Both the position numbers and the translations under genes were made by a program. The notes beneath the pieces are model-generated. The model worked only from the letters and a program-made list of their open reading frames with translations, was not told the DNA's origin and searched no databases. Source: Bacteroidia bacterium (GTDB lineage Bacteria > Bacteroidota > Bacteroidia > Flavobacteriales > Flavobacteriaceae). Taken from it: DNA of 64,000 nucleotides. This document shows positions 1 to 9,348 of this stretch, one piece after another; within the stretch, counting starts at the first letter, position 1, and each line of letters opens with the position of its first letter. The stretch is taken from positions 1 to 64,000 of the forward strand of contig JAUIIU010000008.1 in assembly GCA_030431695.1 (NCBI GenBank). Direction: 5' to 3'.

Positions 1-1868
1 AAAATCCCAAATAATAGCGGAGTGGCGTTGGCAAGGAAGGTCACTAAGGCAAACACGACCGATCGAAACAGTACCCCCACAATGATGGCCACTAAAACCA
101 GTCCGATCCCAAGTGCCCATAATACGAACTTGCTGAGTTTATAAACATTGTGATCGAAAATGTAGGCTTTACCGCTAAGGTAGGCACTTAAGTCACCGCT
201 GTTCAGTTGGGACACATAACCTTCCAGTGACTGGTTCCGAATCCTTGCTTCCCGTGTACCGATATCGGGCAGGCTCCCGATGATACGTGTGATCGCACCA
301 TCTTCGGAAATTACTGATCGCAATCCTAGTTCCGACTCCCATTGAAAAAGCACATTCTTATAGGCATTGGTGATCGTATCCGGTAAGCGATATGCTTCTG
401 GGTCACCACCTTTGGTATAGCGCTGATGCCTTTTTATTGCCGTATTAATGCTGAATGTGGTTTTACAACCATACTCCTCAAGCAGGAATTGCTCTATGGA
501 ATCAATCTTACGCAATATTCGTGGTGATAACAGGTCTCCTTCGCCTGTTTCTAATACTACCTCGATATCGCGAATCCCCTGGAACTTGCTGTCGTAAAAT
601 GCACTGGACCTGTTCAGCCCGAGGTCGAGATCGTTCTTGTCGTAATAATACATATCGACCGACTGATACCACACCACCCCACCAGCCAGCAGTGGGACTA
701 GTAGAATGAAAAGGAGAACGATCCTATTGTGATTCCTTCGGACAAATTCGACATTGACTGAAACAAATTTCTCGATCTGGTTTTGACGTCGTTCGATCGC
801 ATTGTTTTCGTTATAATTCAGAAAAAACGGTAGAAGAAAACGAGATGAGCAGTAGGCGCAAACTATTCCAAAGGAAGCTGCAAGTGCCAGTTCAGTGATC
901 AGTTCTATCCCGCCGTTGAAGAAGAAGATCACAAATCCCGCGAGGTTGGTCGCTGAGGTTAGCAACAGGGGAAGTCCGATCTTCCTGAATAACTCCTTCC
1001 TGATCGTATCCCGGGCAAGCCCTTGTTTCTTCAGCTTATTGTAATGGTAAAGTATGTGGGTAATATCCGTAAACGACAAAATAGCCACAATACTGGGCAC
1101 GGCCGAACTAAGGGAAGTAACCTCGATGTTCGCTACGTACATAAAAAGGATCGTCATGCAGATGTTGAAAACAGTAAATAGCAGGGTTAATGCTATCAGG
1201 TAGAAATTGGGCGAAACGAATAGCATGCATACCAGGATCAGCAGGCAACCCAGCACCGAGATGTACAAAGTTTCACGAACCAGCAATCGCTCCCCTTCCT
1301 CCCTTGCCGCAGGAGTCCCGGCCACGTAATAATCCCCGGCAAAATCGCTTTCATCCAGTAGCTGATAAACTTGCCGGATAACTTCGGAATTCTCCACGCC
1401 CTCTTTGGTAAATAAGTAAAAACAAAGTGCGGTGCGGTCTGCCGAAAGGAATTTCTCTGTTATATCCGAATAATCGTTCAGGTTGTCGAATTTGGATTGA
1501 AACACAGCTGGGTCTTCAGTTGGCAGAAAACGCTCACTGCTCGAAAAGAACCCATTGAAGTACGGCAGATCGAAGTTCTCTATGCTGTTCACTTCGGAAA
1601 CGCCTGGGACCTGTTTGATGATCTCTGTAAGTTCGTGGACTTTTCGGAAATCCTCGACAGTTGAGAAAGTGTCCTTTTTCTCCAGGGCGATGGCGATTGT
1701 CTCCCTGTCTTCGGAAAAGGCCTTCCTGTACTCCCTATAGCGTATAATTTGTTCCGAAGTGGCAAAGGCAAGCGGATCCGATTCCGGGGCATAGGTTAGT
1801 TCGTTCGAACTCCAGATGCCGGTGGCAATCACGATCAGTATCCCTATGAACAATACTTTTTTAATCAT
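1..1868 (-). CDS. MMPL/RND-family exporter, partial (C-terminus outside window)
   Basis: Membrane protein of the MMPL/RND superfamily, which uses the proton gradient to export lipids or other hydrophobic substrates. About 622 residues are visible and the frame stays open to the window edge. It starts MIKKVLFIGILIVIATGIWS, a first membrane anchor. A large extracytoplasmic domain follows, then a cluster of membrane helices around residues 210-330 containing SFTDITHILYHYN, the conserved polar stretch of MMPL proteins. A second periplasmic domain follows, and another helix block begins near the cut edge. The ATG overlaps the last 8 bases of the SGNH hydrolase gene, so the two are translationally coupled. 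The partner suggests export of an acylated or otherwise modified product. Family assignment is firm; the substrate is unknown. Confidence 0.85.
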   Translation of the reverse strand, partial: MIKKVLFIGILIVIATGIWSSNELTYAPESDPLAFATSEQIIRYREYRKAFSEDRETIAIALEKKDTFSTVEDFRKVHELTEIIKQVPGVSEVNSIENFDLPYFNGFFSSSERFLPTEDPAVFQSKFDNLNDYSDITEKFLSADRTALCFYLFTKEGVENSEVIRQVYQLLDESDFAGDYYVAGTPAAREEGERLLVRETLYISVLGCLLILVCMLFVSPNFYLIALTLLFTVFNICMTILFMYVANIEVTSLSSAVPSIVAILSFTDITHILYHYNKLKKQGLARDTIRKELFRKIGLPLLLTSATNLAGFVIFFFNGGIELITELALAASFGIVCAYCSSRFLLPFFLNYNENNAIERRQNQIEKFVSVNVEFVRRNHNRIVLLFILLVPLLAGGVVWYQSVDMYYYDKNDLDLGLNRSSAFYDSKFQGIRDIEVVLETGEGDLLSPRILRKIDSIEQFLLEEYGCKTTFSINTAIKRHQRYTKGGDPEAYRLPDTITNAYKNVLFQWESELGLRSVISEDGAITRIIGSLPDIGTREARIRNQSLEGYVSQLNSGDLSAYLSGKAYIFDHNVYKLSKFVLWALGIGLVLVAIIVGVLFRSVVFALVTFLANATPLLFGI

Positions 1869-2913
1869 GCAGGAATTCCTTTTTTAGCATCTCTTCTAAC
1901 CTCTTTGCGATAAGTTGCTGTCCTCTGGCGTTGGGGTGGATATCGTGGGGTACGTTCGTGAATTCGGGACTGTTGAAATCGAAGCCAACCTGTTGCGTTA
2001 TGATATCCCGCGCTCGAAGTTCGGATTCGAGTTTACGGATGGATTCATTGTTATCCAACAACATTACAACAAATTTGATGTCTTGCTCTGCACAGCGTTG
2101 CCGCAACCGATCGATCGCATCCGTACTGATCCCTACCAGGTCTCTGCTTCTATCAGAAAACTGATCATATTGCGTTTGAATAAAGTTTACAGAAGCAAGA
2201 TTCTCACGCCCCCACCAGTCTTCGTAAAGTTCATTCCAGTGTTCATATGTAATTTCTGCTCCTGCTTCCGTGAGATATGGGAACTGTGCCGAGATCATCA
2301 TTTCCCGGGCCGTGGACAGGGATCGGTCGAAGCCTATCTTCATGGCCCTACGGAATTTCTTACTGAGGGCATTTCGTTCCAGATGATCGGAGGCGAAGTT
2401 GAGGATTAGGATATCCGGTGCGTGTCCGTTTTCTATGAGTTGTTCAAGTTGAAAATACGATTGAAGTGTACCATAACCGATCACTCCATAGTTGTCGAAT
2501 TTATACTCCGGGTATTTTTTCTGAAGGATTGAAACAGCCGTCTCATTGTCGTTCACGCCGTATCCGTAGGTGAATGAGCACCCCATCACGGCGATATCAG
2601 ATTCCCACGTTAGACTGTCGGGACGGATCACCTTTCGCAGGCCATCCCGGGTATGAGTGGTTTGGAAGCGAACTTTATTGTTGAGAATAATATCGAAAGT
2701 ACCGGGATTGAGTACTATTCCCAGGGAGTCGTTGCCCGAGAAAGCGTTTGGAGGGGAGACCTCTATGTGGTAGTCGGTTTGGATATAAGGCTTCGCGCTT
2801 ATTACCCTCAGGGCCAGTTCAAGACAAATAGGCGTGAGGACGATCAGGTACAGTATCCACAACAAGGTCTTTTTTCTACCACTAAGTTTTTTTCTTTCTG
2901 GATCCGGATTCAT
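1861..2913 (-). CDS. SGNH/GDSL hydrolase with N-terminal membrane anchor
   Basis: Predicted esterase or acyltransferase-like hydrolase of 350 residues. A positively charged N-terminus (about 1-15) precedes one membrane helix (about 16-38), so the catalytic domain should face the periplasm. Block I is MGCSFTYGYG with nucleophile Ser113 in a GCS variant of the usual GDS. Block V is DIHPNARG with Asp324 and His326. Between them lies ILNFASDHLERNA, similar to the Asn-bearing block III. The gene heads a two-gene operon with the MMPL exporter and diverges from the carbamoyltransferase. SGNH proteins of this type are found beside carbamoyltransferase/DUF5989/SxtJ sets, where they are thought to act on a glycan or secondary product; that role here is inference. 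Confidence 0.85.
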   Translation of the reverse strand: MNPDPERKKLSGRKKTLLWILYLIVLTPICLELALRVISAKPYIQTDYHIEVSPPNAFSGNDSLGIVLNPGTFDIILNNKVRFQTTHTRDGLRKVIRPDSLTWESDIAVMGCSFTYGYGVNDNETAVSILQKKYPEYKFDNYGVIGYGTLQSYFQLEQLIENGHAPDILILNFASDHLERNALSKKFRRAMKIGFDRSLSTAREMMISAQFPYLTEAGAEITYEHWNELYEDWWGRENLASVNFIQTQYDQFSDRSRDLVGISTDAIDRLRQRCAEQDIKFVVMLLDNNESIRKLESELRARDIITQQVGFDFNSPEFTNVPHDIHPNARGQQLIAKRLEEMLKKEFLHD

Positions 2914-2959
2914 GGGGTGATTCTAACACTGGGAGGAATGTCGATGTCAATATACATAT

Positions 2960-2967
2960 TATCTTTA
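2960..2967 (+). promoter_or_regulatory. Candidate -7 element TATCTTTA before the carbamoyltransferase
   Basis: TATCTTTA matches seven of the eight-base TAnnTTTG pattern (last base A). It ends only six bases before the ATG at 2974. If used, transcription would begin at or next to the start codon and give an almost leaderless mRNA. The same TTTA variant occurs before other genes in this window (about 15984, 33873 and 41993). No clear -33 box was identified. Confidence 0.35.
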
Positions 2968-2973
2968 CATGTG

Positions 2974-4830
2974 ATGAGCAAGATACTCGGTATTTCTGCA
3001 TTTTATCACGATTCGGCGGCGGCGATTATCGTGGATGGTGAGATCATGGCGGCTGCCCAGGAAGAGCGTTTTACACGTGAGAAGCACTGCGCCGATTTCC
3101 CCGCAAAGGCCATTTCCTGGTGTTTGGAATTTACTGAGATCGATTTCCGTGATCTCGATGCGGTTGTGTTCTATGATAAACCTTTCCTGAAGTTCGAACG
3201 TTTATTGGAGACCAGTTTTCAAAGGGTCCCGATTGGGTTTGTATCATTTCTGAATGCCATACCGGTATGGCTCAACAAGAAACTGTTCATGAAATCGGTG
3301 ATCCGGAAAGAGTTGCGGAAACTTGGGATGCCCAAAGATGTAAAGCCGAAATTACTGTTTACCGAACACCACCTGTCACACGCAGCCAGTGCCTTTTATC
3401 CCTCTTCGTTCGAAGAATCGGCCATACTTACCATCGATGGAGTTGGCGAATGGGCTACAGCAACCATTGGGTATGGAAAAGGCAAACGCATTGAGATACT
3501 AAAGGAAATGCACTTTCCACATTCCGTAGGTTTACTCTACAGCGCTTTCACATACTTTCTCGGGTTCAGGGTGAACTCGGGTGAATACAAACTCATGGGC
3601 CTTGCACCCTACGGGGATGGCAATTCAGAGCAAACAGCTGAATTTAAGGAAAAGATCCTGGAAAGACTTCTGCACATCTACGAGGATGGTTCGATTTGGC
3701 TGAACCAGCATTATTTCAGCTATACAACTTGTATGCGTATGATCCCGGATGGTAAATGGGAGAGCCTTTTTGGTTTTCCAAGGCGAAAAGAAGAGGATCC
3801 CATTGAAAGGCATCACTGCAACCTGGCCTTGGTCATCCAGGAGATCACCGAGATGATCGTGCTTCGCATGGCCAGGGAGGCGAGGCGACTGACCGGGAGC
3901 GACAATCTCTGCCTGGCGGGCGGAGTTGCGCTGAACTGCGTGGCAAATGGGAAGCTCGAGCGTGAGGGAACCTTCAGGGACATCTGGATTCAACCAGCGG
4001 CCGGAGATGCCGGGGGATCGATAGGTGCGGCACTGGCAGCCCATCATATGTATTTCGATAAGGAACGCAATCTACAGGCGCAACCCGATGGGATGCATTC
4101 AACCTACCTGGGGCCCGGTTTTAGCAATGAGGCGATCAATGAGATGAATGTTTCCTATGGTGCAGATTGTGAAGAACTGGTGGATGATGAAATGATAAAA
4201 AGAGTAGCAGAATACCTGGCTGAAGGTGCTGTAGTAGGGTGGTTCCAGGGAAGGATGGAATTCGGCCCCAGGGCACTGGGAAACCGCAGTATCCTGGCCA
4301 GTCCCTCTTCGACAATTATGCAAGTTGTTCTTAACAGTAAGATCAAGAAGCGCGAGAATTTTCGGCCCTTCGCGCCTGTGGTCATGGAAGAGGACGCATC
4401 GGAATATTTTAATGGGATTGACAGATCTCCTTATATGCTGAAGGTATTTTCGGTAGTTGATAAATTCAGAAAAGAACTTCCGAAGGACTATTCTGAAAAG
4501 GGCATGAAAGACAAACTGGAGACTCCCAGGAGCGAATTCCAGGCAATAACCCATGTGGATCACTCTGCCAGGGTGCAAACCGTTAACCGGGAACAGAATC
4601 CGAAATTGTACACATTGCTTTCCGAAGTAAAAAAGATAACGGGAACCGGGATGCTGGTGAATACAAGTTTTAATGTTCGAGGTGAACCAATTGTATGTAC
4701 TCCCGAAGATGCGTTCCGATGTTTTATGCAAACCGGCATGGACTATTTGTTGATTCATAACTATATTTACAACAAACGAAACCAAGGGGATGTGCAGTTG
4801 GAAAATCCGGATAGCTTCCCCGAGGATTGA
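2974..4830 (+). CDS. Carbamoyltransferase (NodU/CmcH/TobZ family)
   Basis: Transfers a carbamoyl group from carbamoyl phosphate, through a carbamoyl-adenylate, to a hydroxyl of a sugar or other acceptor. The protein has 618 residues, the usual family length. The N-terminal Kae1-like domain begins ILGISAFYHDSAA and carries the metal-site stretch EHHLSHAASAFYPS. The C-terminal YrdC-like domain has the family signature MEFGPRALGNRSI followed by NFRPFAPVV. The frame is open much further upstream (from 2653) but that part overlaps the SGNH gene. I chose ATG 2974 because family members start directly before ILGISAFYHDSA; ATG 2944, with GGAGG seven bases upstream, is the alternative. DUF5989 and SxtJ genes follow closely. 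The acceptor is unknown. Confidence 0.9.
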   Translation: MSKILGISAFYHDSAAAIIVDGEIMAAAQEERFTREKHCADFPAKAISWCLEFTEIDFRDLDAVVFYDKPFLKFERLLETSFQRVPIGFVSFLNAIPVWLNKKLFMKSVIRKELRKLGMPKDVKPKLLFTEHHLSHAASAFYPSSFEESAILTIDGVGEWATATIGYGKGKRIEILKEMHFPHSVGLLYSAFTYFLGFRVNSGEYKLMGLAPYGDGNSEQTAEFKEKILERLLHIYEDGSIWLNQHYFSYTTCMRMIPDGKWESLFGFPRRKEEDPIERHHCNLALVIQEITEMIVLRMAREARRLTGSDNLCLAGGVALNCVANGKLEREGTFRDIWIQPAAGDAGGSIGAALAAHHMYFDKERNLQAQPDGMHSTYLGPGFSNEAINEMNVSYGADCEELVDDEMIKRVAEYLAEGAVVGWFQGRMEFGPRALGNRSILASPSSTIMQVVLNSKIKKRENFRPFAPVVMEEDASEYFNGIDRSPYMLKVFSVVDKFRKELPKDYSEKGMKDKLETPRSEFQAITHVDHSARVQTVNREQNPKLYTLLSEVKKITGTGMLVNTSFNVRGEPIVCTPEDAFRCFMQTGMDYLLIHNYIYNKRNQGDVQLENPDSFPED

Positions 4831-4848
4831 TCACTTGGAACACAACTT

Positions 4849-4998
4849 ATGGAATTCCTGAACGACATGTGGCAGTTTCTCTCCGAACGGAGGAAGTATT
4901 GGCTGGCGCCGATCATTATTTTCCTGGTCATCCTTTCGGTTTTGTTCATCATTGGCAGCTCTTCAGCAGTAAGCAGCTTGATCTACACTCTTTTCTAG
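4849..4998 (+). CDS. DUF5989 family small membrane protein (49 aa)
   Basis: Short ORF encoding MEFLNDMWQFLSERRKYWL, then one strongly hydrophobic helix (about residues 20-38), ending SLIYTLF. The pattern of an aromatic/charged N-terminus with SERRKYWLAP, one helix and a terminal YTLF matches DUF5989, a family found next to carbamoyltransferase and SxtJ genes. It lies 18 bases after the carbamoyltransferase stop and 3 bases before the SxtJ-like gene, so it should be co-transcribed. Its function is unknown; as a single-pass membrane peptide it may scaffold the soluble transferase to the membrane (inference). Confidence 0.85.
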   Translation: MEFLNDMWQFLSERRKYWLAPIIIFLVILSVLFIIGSSSAVSSLIYTLF

Positions 4999-5001
4999 AT
5001 T

Positions 5002-5364
5002 ATGAAACTCAAAGCAGGACACAGGATATTCCTAGGGCTTCTTACAGGTGCTCTTGTTTTATTTTTTCTGAAAGATTACAGGATCTTGCCAGCGGTTATG
5101 CTGGTGATAGGCTTGGTGTCACTTTTCTCATCTTTTATTGCTGAACAAATAGACAGGCTAGTGACAAAACTGCTTCGCCTGTTGGGAACAGGGATCTCGA
5201 CCTTACTGATTTTCATTACCTATTTCTTTGTGCTCACACCCATTGCCTTGATAGCGAAACTTTTTGGCAGGACAGACAGCCTAGGGTTGAAGCAGCCGAT
5301 GAAAACGAATTTCAAGAATGTGAACAAGAAATTCGATTCTCAGGGTTTCGAAAAGTTGTGGTGA
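5002..5364 (+). CDS. SxtJ-like membrane protein
   Basis: A 120-residue protein with three or four hydrophobic segments (about residues 8-22, 29-47 and 60-85), then a soluble tail rich in Lys and Asn ending QGFEKLW. The size, helix layout and position directly after a carbamoyltransferase and DUF5989 gene fit the SxtJ family, named from the saxitoxin cluster where it also accompanies a carbamoyltransferase. No catalytic motif is visible. It is the last gene of the three-gene operon; no clear terminator is visible in the next 76 bases. Confidence 0.8.
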   Translation: MKLKAGHRIFLGLLTGALVLFFLKDYRILPAVMLVIGLVSLFSSFIAEQIDRLVTKLLRLLGTGISTLLIFITYFFVLTPIALIAKLFGRTDSLGLKQPMKTNFKNVNKKFDSQGFEKLW

Positions 5365-5440
5365 TCTGCTATTGAGGGTTTTTTAAGTCTGAAATCCTCA
5401 TTATTGATTAACTTGTTGTTCATTTAAGAAACTTCAAACG

Positions 5441-6127
5441 ATGAGTGATTCTCAATTGGTCCTTGAGAAAATGGATGGCCGCATCAGGGCATGGAAGGAG
5501 TGTGGCGATTCCCGTTTTGTGTTCCTGAGTTGTTACAAGATGATGAGCACCAATATGCTGCTCGCTTTGTCCGAAGGAGAGTTTCACGACCGGGAGTGGG
5601 TGAATGAATTACTCAACCACTTTGCCGATTACTATTTCGACGGGCTCAGTTGTTTTGATTGCGGGGATAGAACTCCGGAAGTTTGGCTGGCGGCGCATAA
5701 TGCCACGCTGGAAAAGGAGCTTAGCGAAGTTCAGATGCTGGTTTTAGGTGTAAACGCACACATCAACTACGACCTCGTGTTAGCTTTATACGATATGCTG
5801 GCTCCTGAATGGGAATCACTTTCAGAAGAACAGAAGAAACTCCGATACGAGGATCATTGTCATGTGAACAGTATCATCGCGCGTACTATCGATGCGGTGC
5901 AGGACAGCATCCTTGAACCGGAAAGCAGATTCCTTGCTTTTTTAGATGTGGTTTTCGGGCGTGTGGACGAATACCTAATCTCCCGTTTGATCTCAAGCTG
6001 GCGAGAGGACGTCTGGAACAATACCCAGGGCATGTTGCAGCTCGCAAACGAAGCGGAAAAAGAGGTCTTCAGGAAGAAGATCGAAACTGAAGTTTTACAA
6101 AGGGGTGTGACGATCTGTTCGGTATAG
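5441..6127 (+). CDS. DUF5995 family protein
   Basis: A soluble protein of 228 residues with no signal peptide. It contains LGVNAHINYDLVLAL (about residues 107-121), the hallmark of DUF5995, and many conserved acidic and aromatic residues around it. The conserved His/Asn/Asp set hints at a metal or catalytic site, but no activity is established for the family. It stands alone between the SxtJ-like gene and the sensor kinase, 76 bases from each. Confidence 0.75.
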   Translation: MSDSQLVLEKMDGRIRAWKECGDSRFVFLSCYKMMSTNMLLALSEGEFHDREWVNELLNHFADYYFDGLSCFDCGDRTPEVWLAAHNATLEKELSEVQMLVLGVNAHINYDLVLALYDMLAPEWESLSEEQKKLRYEDHCHVNSIIARTIDAVQDSILEPESRFLAFLDVVFGRVDEYLISRLISSWREDVWNNTQGMLQLANEAEKEVFRKKIETEVLQRGVTICSV

Positions 6128-6202
6128 GATATTTGACCCTAGTATCATCGCTGAAAGAGTCTCACAGGTTTCATACGAATCATAATCTTTCTAATACTGA
6201 GA

Positions 6203-9202
6203 GTGTTACTTCGGAATTTATTACATTTATGTAAACACTACTTTTCCTTGAAAAGACTGCTGCTTTTACTTTTGTTGATTCCCTTGGGCCTGATCGGCCA
6301 GGAAGAAGCCCGTTTAGATTCACTCAGGCAATTGGCCCGAACGGCTGCGGCCGACAGTACTCGGGTGGAAACCTATATTACTCTAATTCGACATTATAAG
6401 AAGAGCAACGAGGACAGTTGTAAGGTGTATTTTGAACGCCTTAAACAGTATGGTGAAGGCTCAGGCTCGAATCTTGCATGGTATCACTTTTATCGGCAAA
6501 GAGCCGGGTATTATGGCTTGTTTGTTGAGAAAGGCGAGTCGTCCATAGACTATATCAATACCAACCTGACAACCGCCTTGGAATATGCTGAAAAACTTGA
6601 GGATCCTGGATTGATAGCAAACACCTATTCGAGGTTAGCGGAGGAGAATTCCAGGTTCGGATTGTACGATGCCGCCGTTGAATACGCCAATTCAGGCCTA
6701 GCTGTCTCAACAGAAAATGACCTGTGGGAAGACACCGCCTATCTCTACGGGGGAGTTTCCGAGTCGTACCTCTACGGCTACAAAATGTTGGAAAAGTCAC
6801 TTGAATTTGCTCTGAGATCGGATAGTATCTACGAGGTTCGCGGTCCCGAACATGAAGAACGAGGCTTTACGCTTTCCTCAATTGGTGATATCTATAAGGA
6901 ATTGGGAAACATCGAGGAGGCCGAGATCTACCAGACAAAAGCGTTGAATCTGTGGAAGAAAAGGGGGAATACCTACCAGGAGATGCGGGTACTCGGCCTG
7001 TTGGCTTCCATCGAACGTGAGAAAAAGAATTATTCCAAGGCTATTGATTATATGCAGACCAGCATATCCTACTATCGGGAAAATAATTTCCCGGTACGTG
7101 TTGCCATGTATCATATAGGATTAAGTGAGATCTATTTCGAAGCAGGACAAATAGCGAAGGCACTGGAAGCAGGACAAACATCCATCGAAATGAACAGGCA
7201 GAATGACAATTCGTTCGGGGTGATGCTGGCCCTGATCAATAATGCCAAAATTCTCAATGATGAAGGACGCTATGCCGAAAGCTACGACCTGGCCAAGGAA
7301 GCTAATGGCCTCGCCAAAGAGATGGATAGTTATATCGATAAGGAAGAATCCTTGAAGTTATTATACCTCGCATCCGAAAAGCTTGGTAATTATAAACAGG
7401 CATACGAGTATTCCAAGGAACACAAGAGGGTGAGTGACACTCTCGCCACCCGGGCAAACCTCAAAAATACCAGGGAACTGGAAGCCCGATACAAGAGGGC
7501 GCAGCAGGAACAGGAAATAGCCGTACTCCAGGCCCGGAACGAATTGACTTCCGCAAGACAAAGAAACCAACGTAATTTGTTCTATACTTTAGGTGGAGCT
7601 GGTGTCATCGGGCTTGTGGTGTTGTTCGTGCTGTATCGGAACCGTAGACGAACACATGAGAAGCTTGTCGAACTGGATGCTGCAAAAACGACCTTCTTTC
7701 AGAATATTTCCCACGAATTCCGAACTCCACTTAGCTTGATCTCGGGACCCGTGGAGAAACGCCTGGAGAATACTTCACTTGATGAAACGGACCGAAAGGA
7801 ATTCGAAATGATCAGAAGGAATTCCAACCGGTTGATGAATCTTATCGACCAATTACTGGACATTTCCAAACTGGAAGCGAGGCATTACCAACTCCGTGTT
7901 GCTGAAGGTGATCTATCGGGACTATTAAGATCCCTGGCAGCGTCATTTGAATACCCGGCCTCGGAGAAGTCCATAGCGTTTAAGGTGGATATTGATGATT
8001 TCGGAAGTGTTTGGTTCGACCGGGATGCGGTGGAGAAGATAGTGGTCAATTTGCTTTCGAATGCAATTAAATATACCCCTGAAGGTGGAGAAGTGCTAAT
8101 GGATGCAAAGCTGGAATCCGGGAGAATGCACTTGAAGATTGAGAACAGTGGTTCGAACTTTACTCAGCAGGAACTGGATTCGGTCTTCGAACGATTCAGC
8201 AGAAGGGAAATGGAGGAGGAAGGAAATACGCCTGGTAGCGGTATTGGCCTGTCGTTGGTTAAGGAACTGGTAACGCTTTCTCGCGGTGTCATCACTGCGG
8301 AAAACATTACGGATAACAGGGTGAGATTCGGTGTGAGATTGCCCATTCAGAAGGATGATTACTCCGGGACAGAGCTTTCAGGAGATCGTGAAACGATTCC
8401 CGAAATGGCCGTTCAGACTTTGGGAGTTGATCTGACCCGGGATGGTTCGGCCCCTGTGTTACTGGTTGTGGATGACAATGAGGACATCAGGGAATTTGTC
8501 CGGGATTCCTTCAAAAAAGATTACCAGGTGATCGTCGCTGAAGACGGAGAAGCCGGAATTATTTCAGCAATAGAGCACATTCCGGATATCATTATTTCCG
8601 ACATAATGATGCCGCGGATAGATGGGGTGGAACTTTGCAGCAAGCTGAAACAGGACATACGGACCAGTCATATCCCGATTGTACTTTTAACTGCGAAGGC
8701 GGATGATGCGAGTAAATATGAAGGACTGGAGACAGGTGCCGATGATTATGTGATGAAACCTTTCAGTGTCAAGCTGTTGTCGGCCCGAATAAGGAACCTG
8801 GTTGAATCCAGGACGAGGTTACGTGATCGATACAGCAAAGAAGTGATCCTTAAGCCGACGGACATTTCGATCAACAGTGCGGACGAACGATTTGTTCAGC
8901 GACTGCAGCAAGTGCTGGATGAGAAGATTGGGGATGATACTTTCAGCATAGAAGAATTCAGCAATGAACTTCATATGAGCCGGATGCAGCTTCACCGAAA
9001 ACTAAAGGCTTTGACCGGTTTATCCGCATCGGAATTCCTCCGCACCGAAAGACTGAAACTTGCCGCAGCTCTGCTTCAGAATAAAGAACTCAACATTAAT
9101 GAGATCTGTTTCAGGGTAGGTTTCAACAGTCCGTCATACTTCAGCAAATGCTTTAAAGAGAGCTTCGGAATTCTTCCCACCGAATATCGCGACAGGCTCT
9201 AA
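6203..9202 (+). CDS. TPR-containing hybrid sensor kinase/response regulator with AraC output
   Basis: Single-protein two-component system of 999 residues. A signal-like hydrophobic stretch is followed by TPR repeats (about 40-410), a coiled coil (about 415-455), one membrane helix (459-478), a HisKA domain with His504 in SHEFRTPL, an HATPase domain (GSGIGLSLVKELV), a receiver domain with phospho-acceptor Asp800 (IIISDIMMPRIDG) and an AraC-type helix-turn-helix (about 895-995). The TPR sensor is probably periplasmic and the output binds DNA. No ATG fits the start: GTG 6203 gives the full reading, while TTG 6248 would give a cleaner signal peptide (MKRLLLLLLLIPLGLIGQ). The next genes, a small sorting-like peptide and the S74 fibre, are plausible targets, but this is not shown. 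Confidence 0.9.
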   Translation: MLLRNLLHLCKHYFSLKRLLLLLLLIPLGLIGQEEARLDSLRQLARTAAADSTRVETYITLIRHYKKSNEDSCKVYFERLKQYGEGSGSNLAWYHFYRQRAGYYGLFVEKGESSIDYINTNLTTALEYAEKLEDPGLIANTYSRLAEENSRFGLYDAAVEYANSGLAVSTENDLWEDTAYLYGGVSESYLYGYKMLEKSLEFALRSDSIYEVRGPEHEERGFTLSSIGDIYKELGNIEEAEIYQTKALNLWKKRGNTYQEMRVLGLLASIEREKKNYSKAIDYMQTSISYYRENNFPVRVAMYHIGLSEIYFEAGQIAKALEAGQTSIEMNRQNDNSFGVMLALINNAKILNDEGRYAESYDLAKEANGLAKEMDSYIDKEESLKLLYLASEKLGNYKQAYEYSKEHKRVSDTLATRANLKNTRELEARYKRAQQEQEIAVLQARNELTSARQRNQRNLFYTLGGAGVIGLVVLFVLYRNRRRTHEKLVELDAAKTTFFQNISHEFRTPLSLISGPVEKRLENTSLDETDRKEFEMIRRNSNRLMNLIDQLLDISKLEARHYQLRVAEGDLSGLLRSLAASFEYPASEKSIAFKVDIDDFGSVWFDRDAVEKIVVNLLSNAIKYTPEGGEVLMDAKLESGRMHLKIENSGSNFTQQELDSVFERFSRREMEEEGNTPGSGIGLSLVKELVTLSRGVITAENITDNRVRFGVRLPIQKDDYSGTELSGDRETIPEMAVQTLGVDLTRDGSAPVLLVVDDNEDIREFVRDSFKKDYQVIVAEDGEAGIISAIEHIPDIIISDIMMPRIDGVELCSKLKQDIRTSHIPIVLLTAKADDASKYEGLETGADDYVMKPFSVKLLSARIRNLVESRTRLRDRYSKEVILKPTDISINSADERFVQRLQQVLDEKIGDDTFSIEEFSNELHMSRMQLHRKLKALTGLSASEFLRTERLKLAAALLQNKELNINEICFRVGFNSPSYFSKCFKESFGILPTEYRDRL

Positions 9203-9290
9203 TACCTATATTTTACTGCAATAAACTACAATTGTTACACCCGTGTTACGATCTGTTACATGGCTGTTACTTCGCTGATCTTCTCCTATA

Positions 9291-9298
9291 TACTTTTG
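9291..9298 (+). promoter_or_regulatory. -7 promoter element TACTTTTG before the small peptide/fibre genes
   Basis: Exact match to TAnnTTTG, 50 bases before the ATG of the 49-residue peptide and after the kinase stop. It implies a separate transcript for the peptide and the S74 fibre. The -33 region is weak. Confidence 0.45.
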
Positions 9299-9348
9299 GA
9301 TCAATGCTTCTCTCTGCCTCAATCGAGCGGCATTGTTGAACAGACCCA

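Noticed and set aside
1915-2409. 164-residue plus-strand ORF opposite the SGNH hydrolase
   Set aside because: Antisense shadow; the minus frame carries the catalytic motifs.
4099-4785. 228-residue minus-strand ORF opposite the carbamoyltransferase
   Set aside because: It lies entirely inside a well-supported gene on the other strand and its translation has no recognisable domain.
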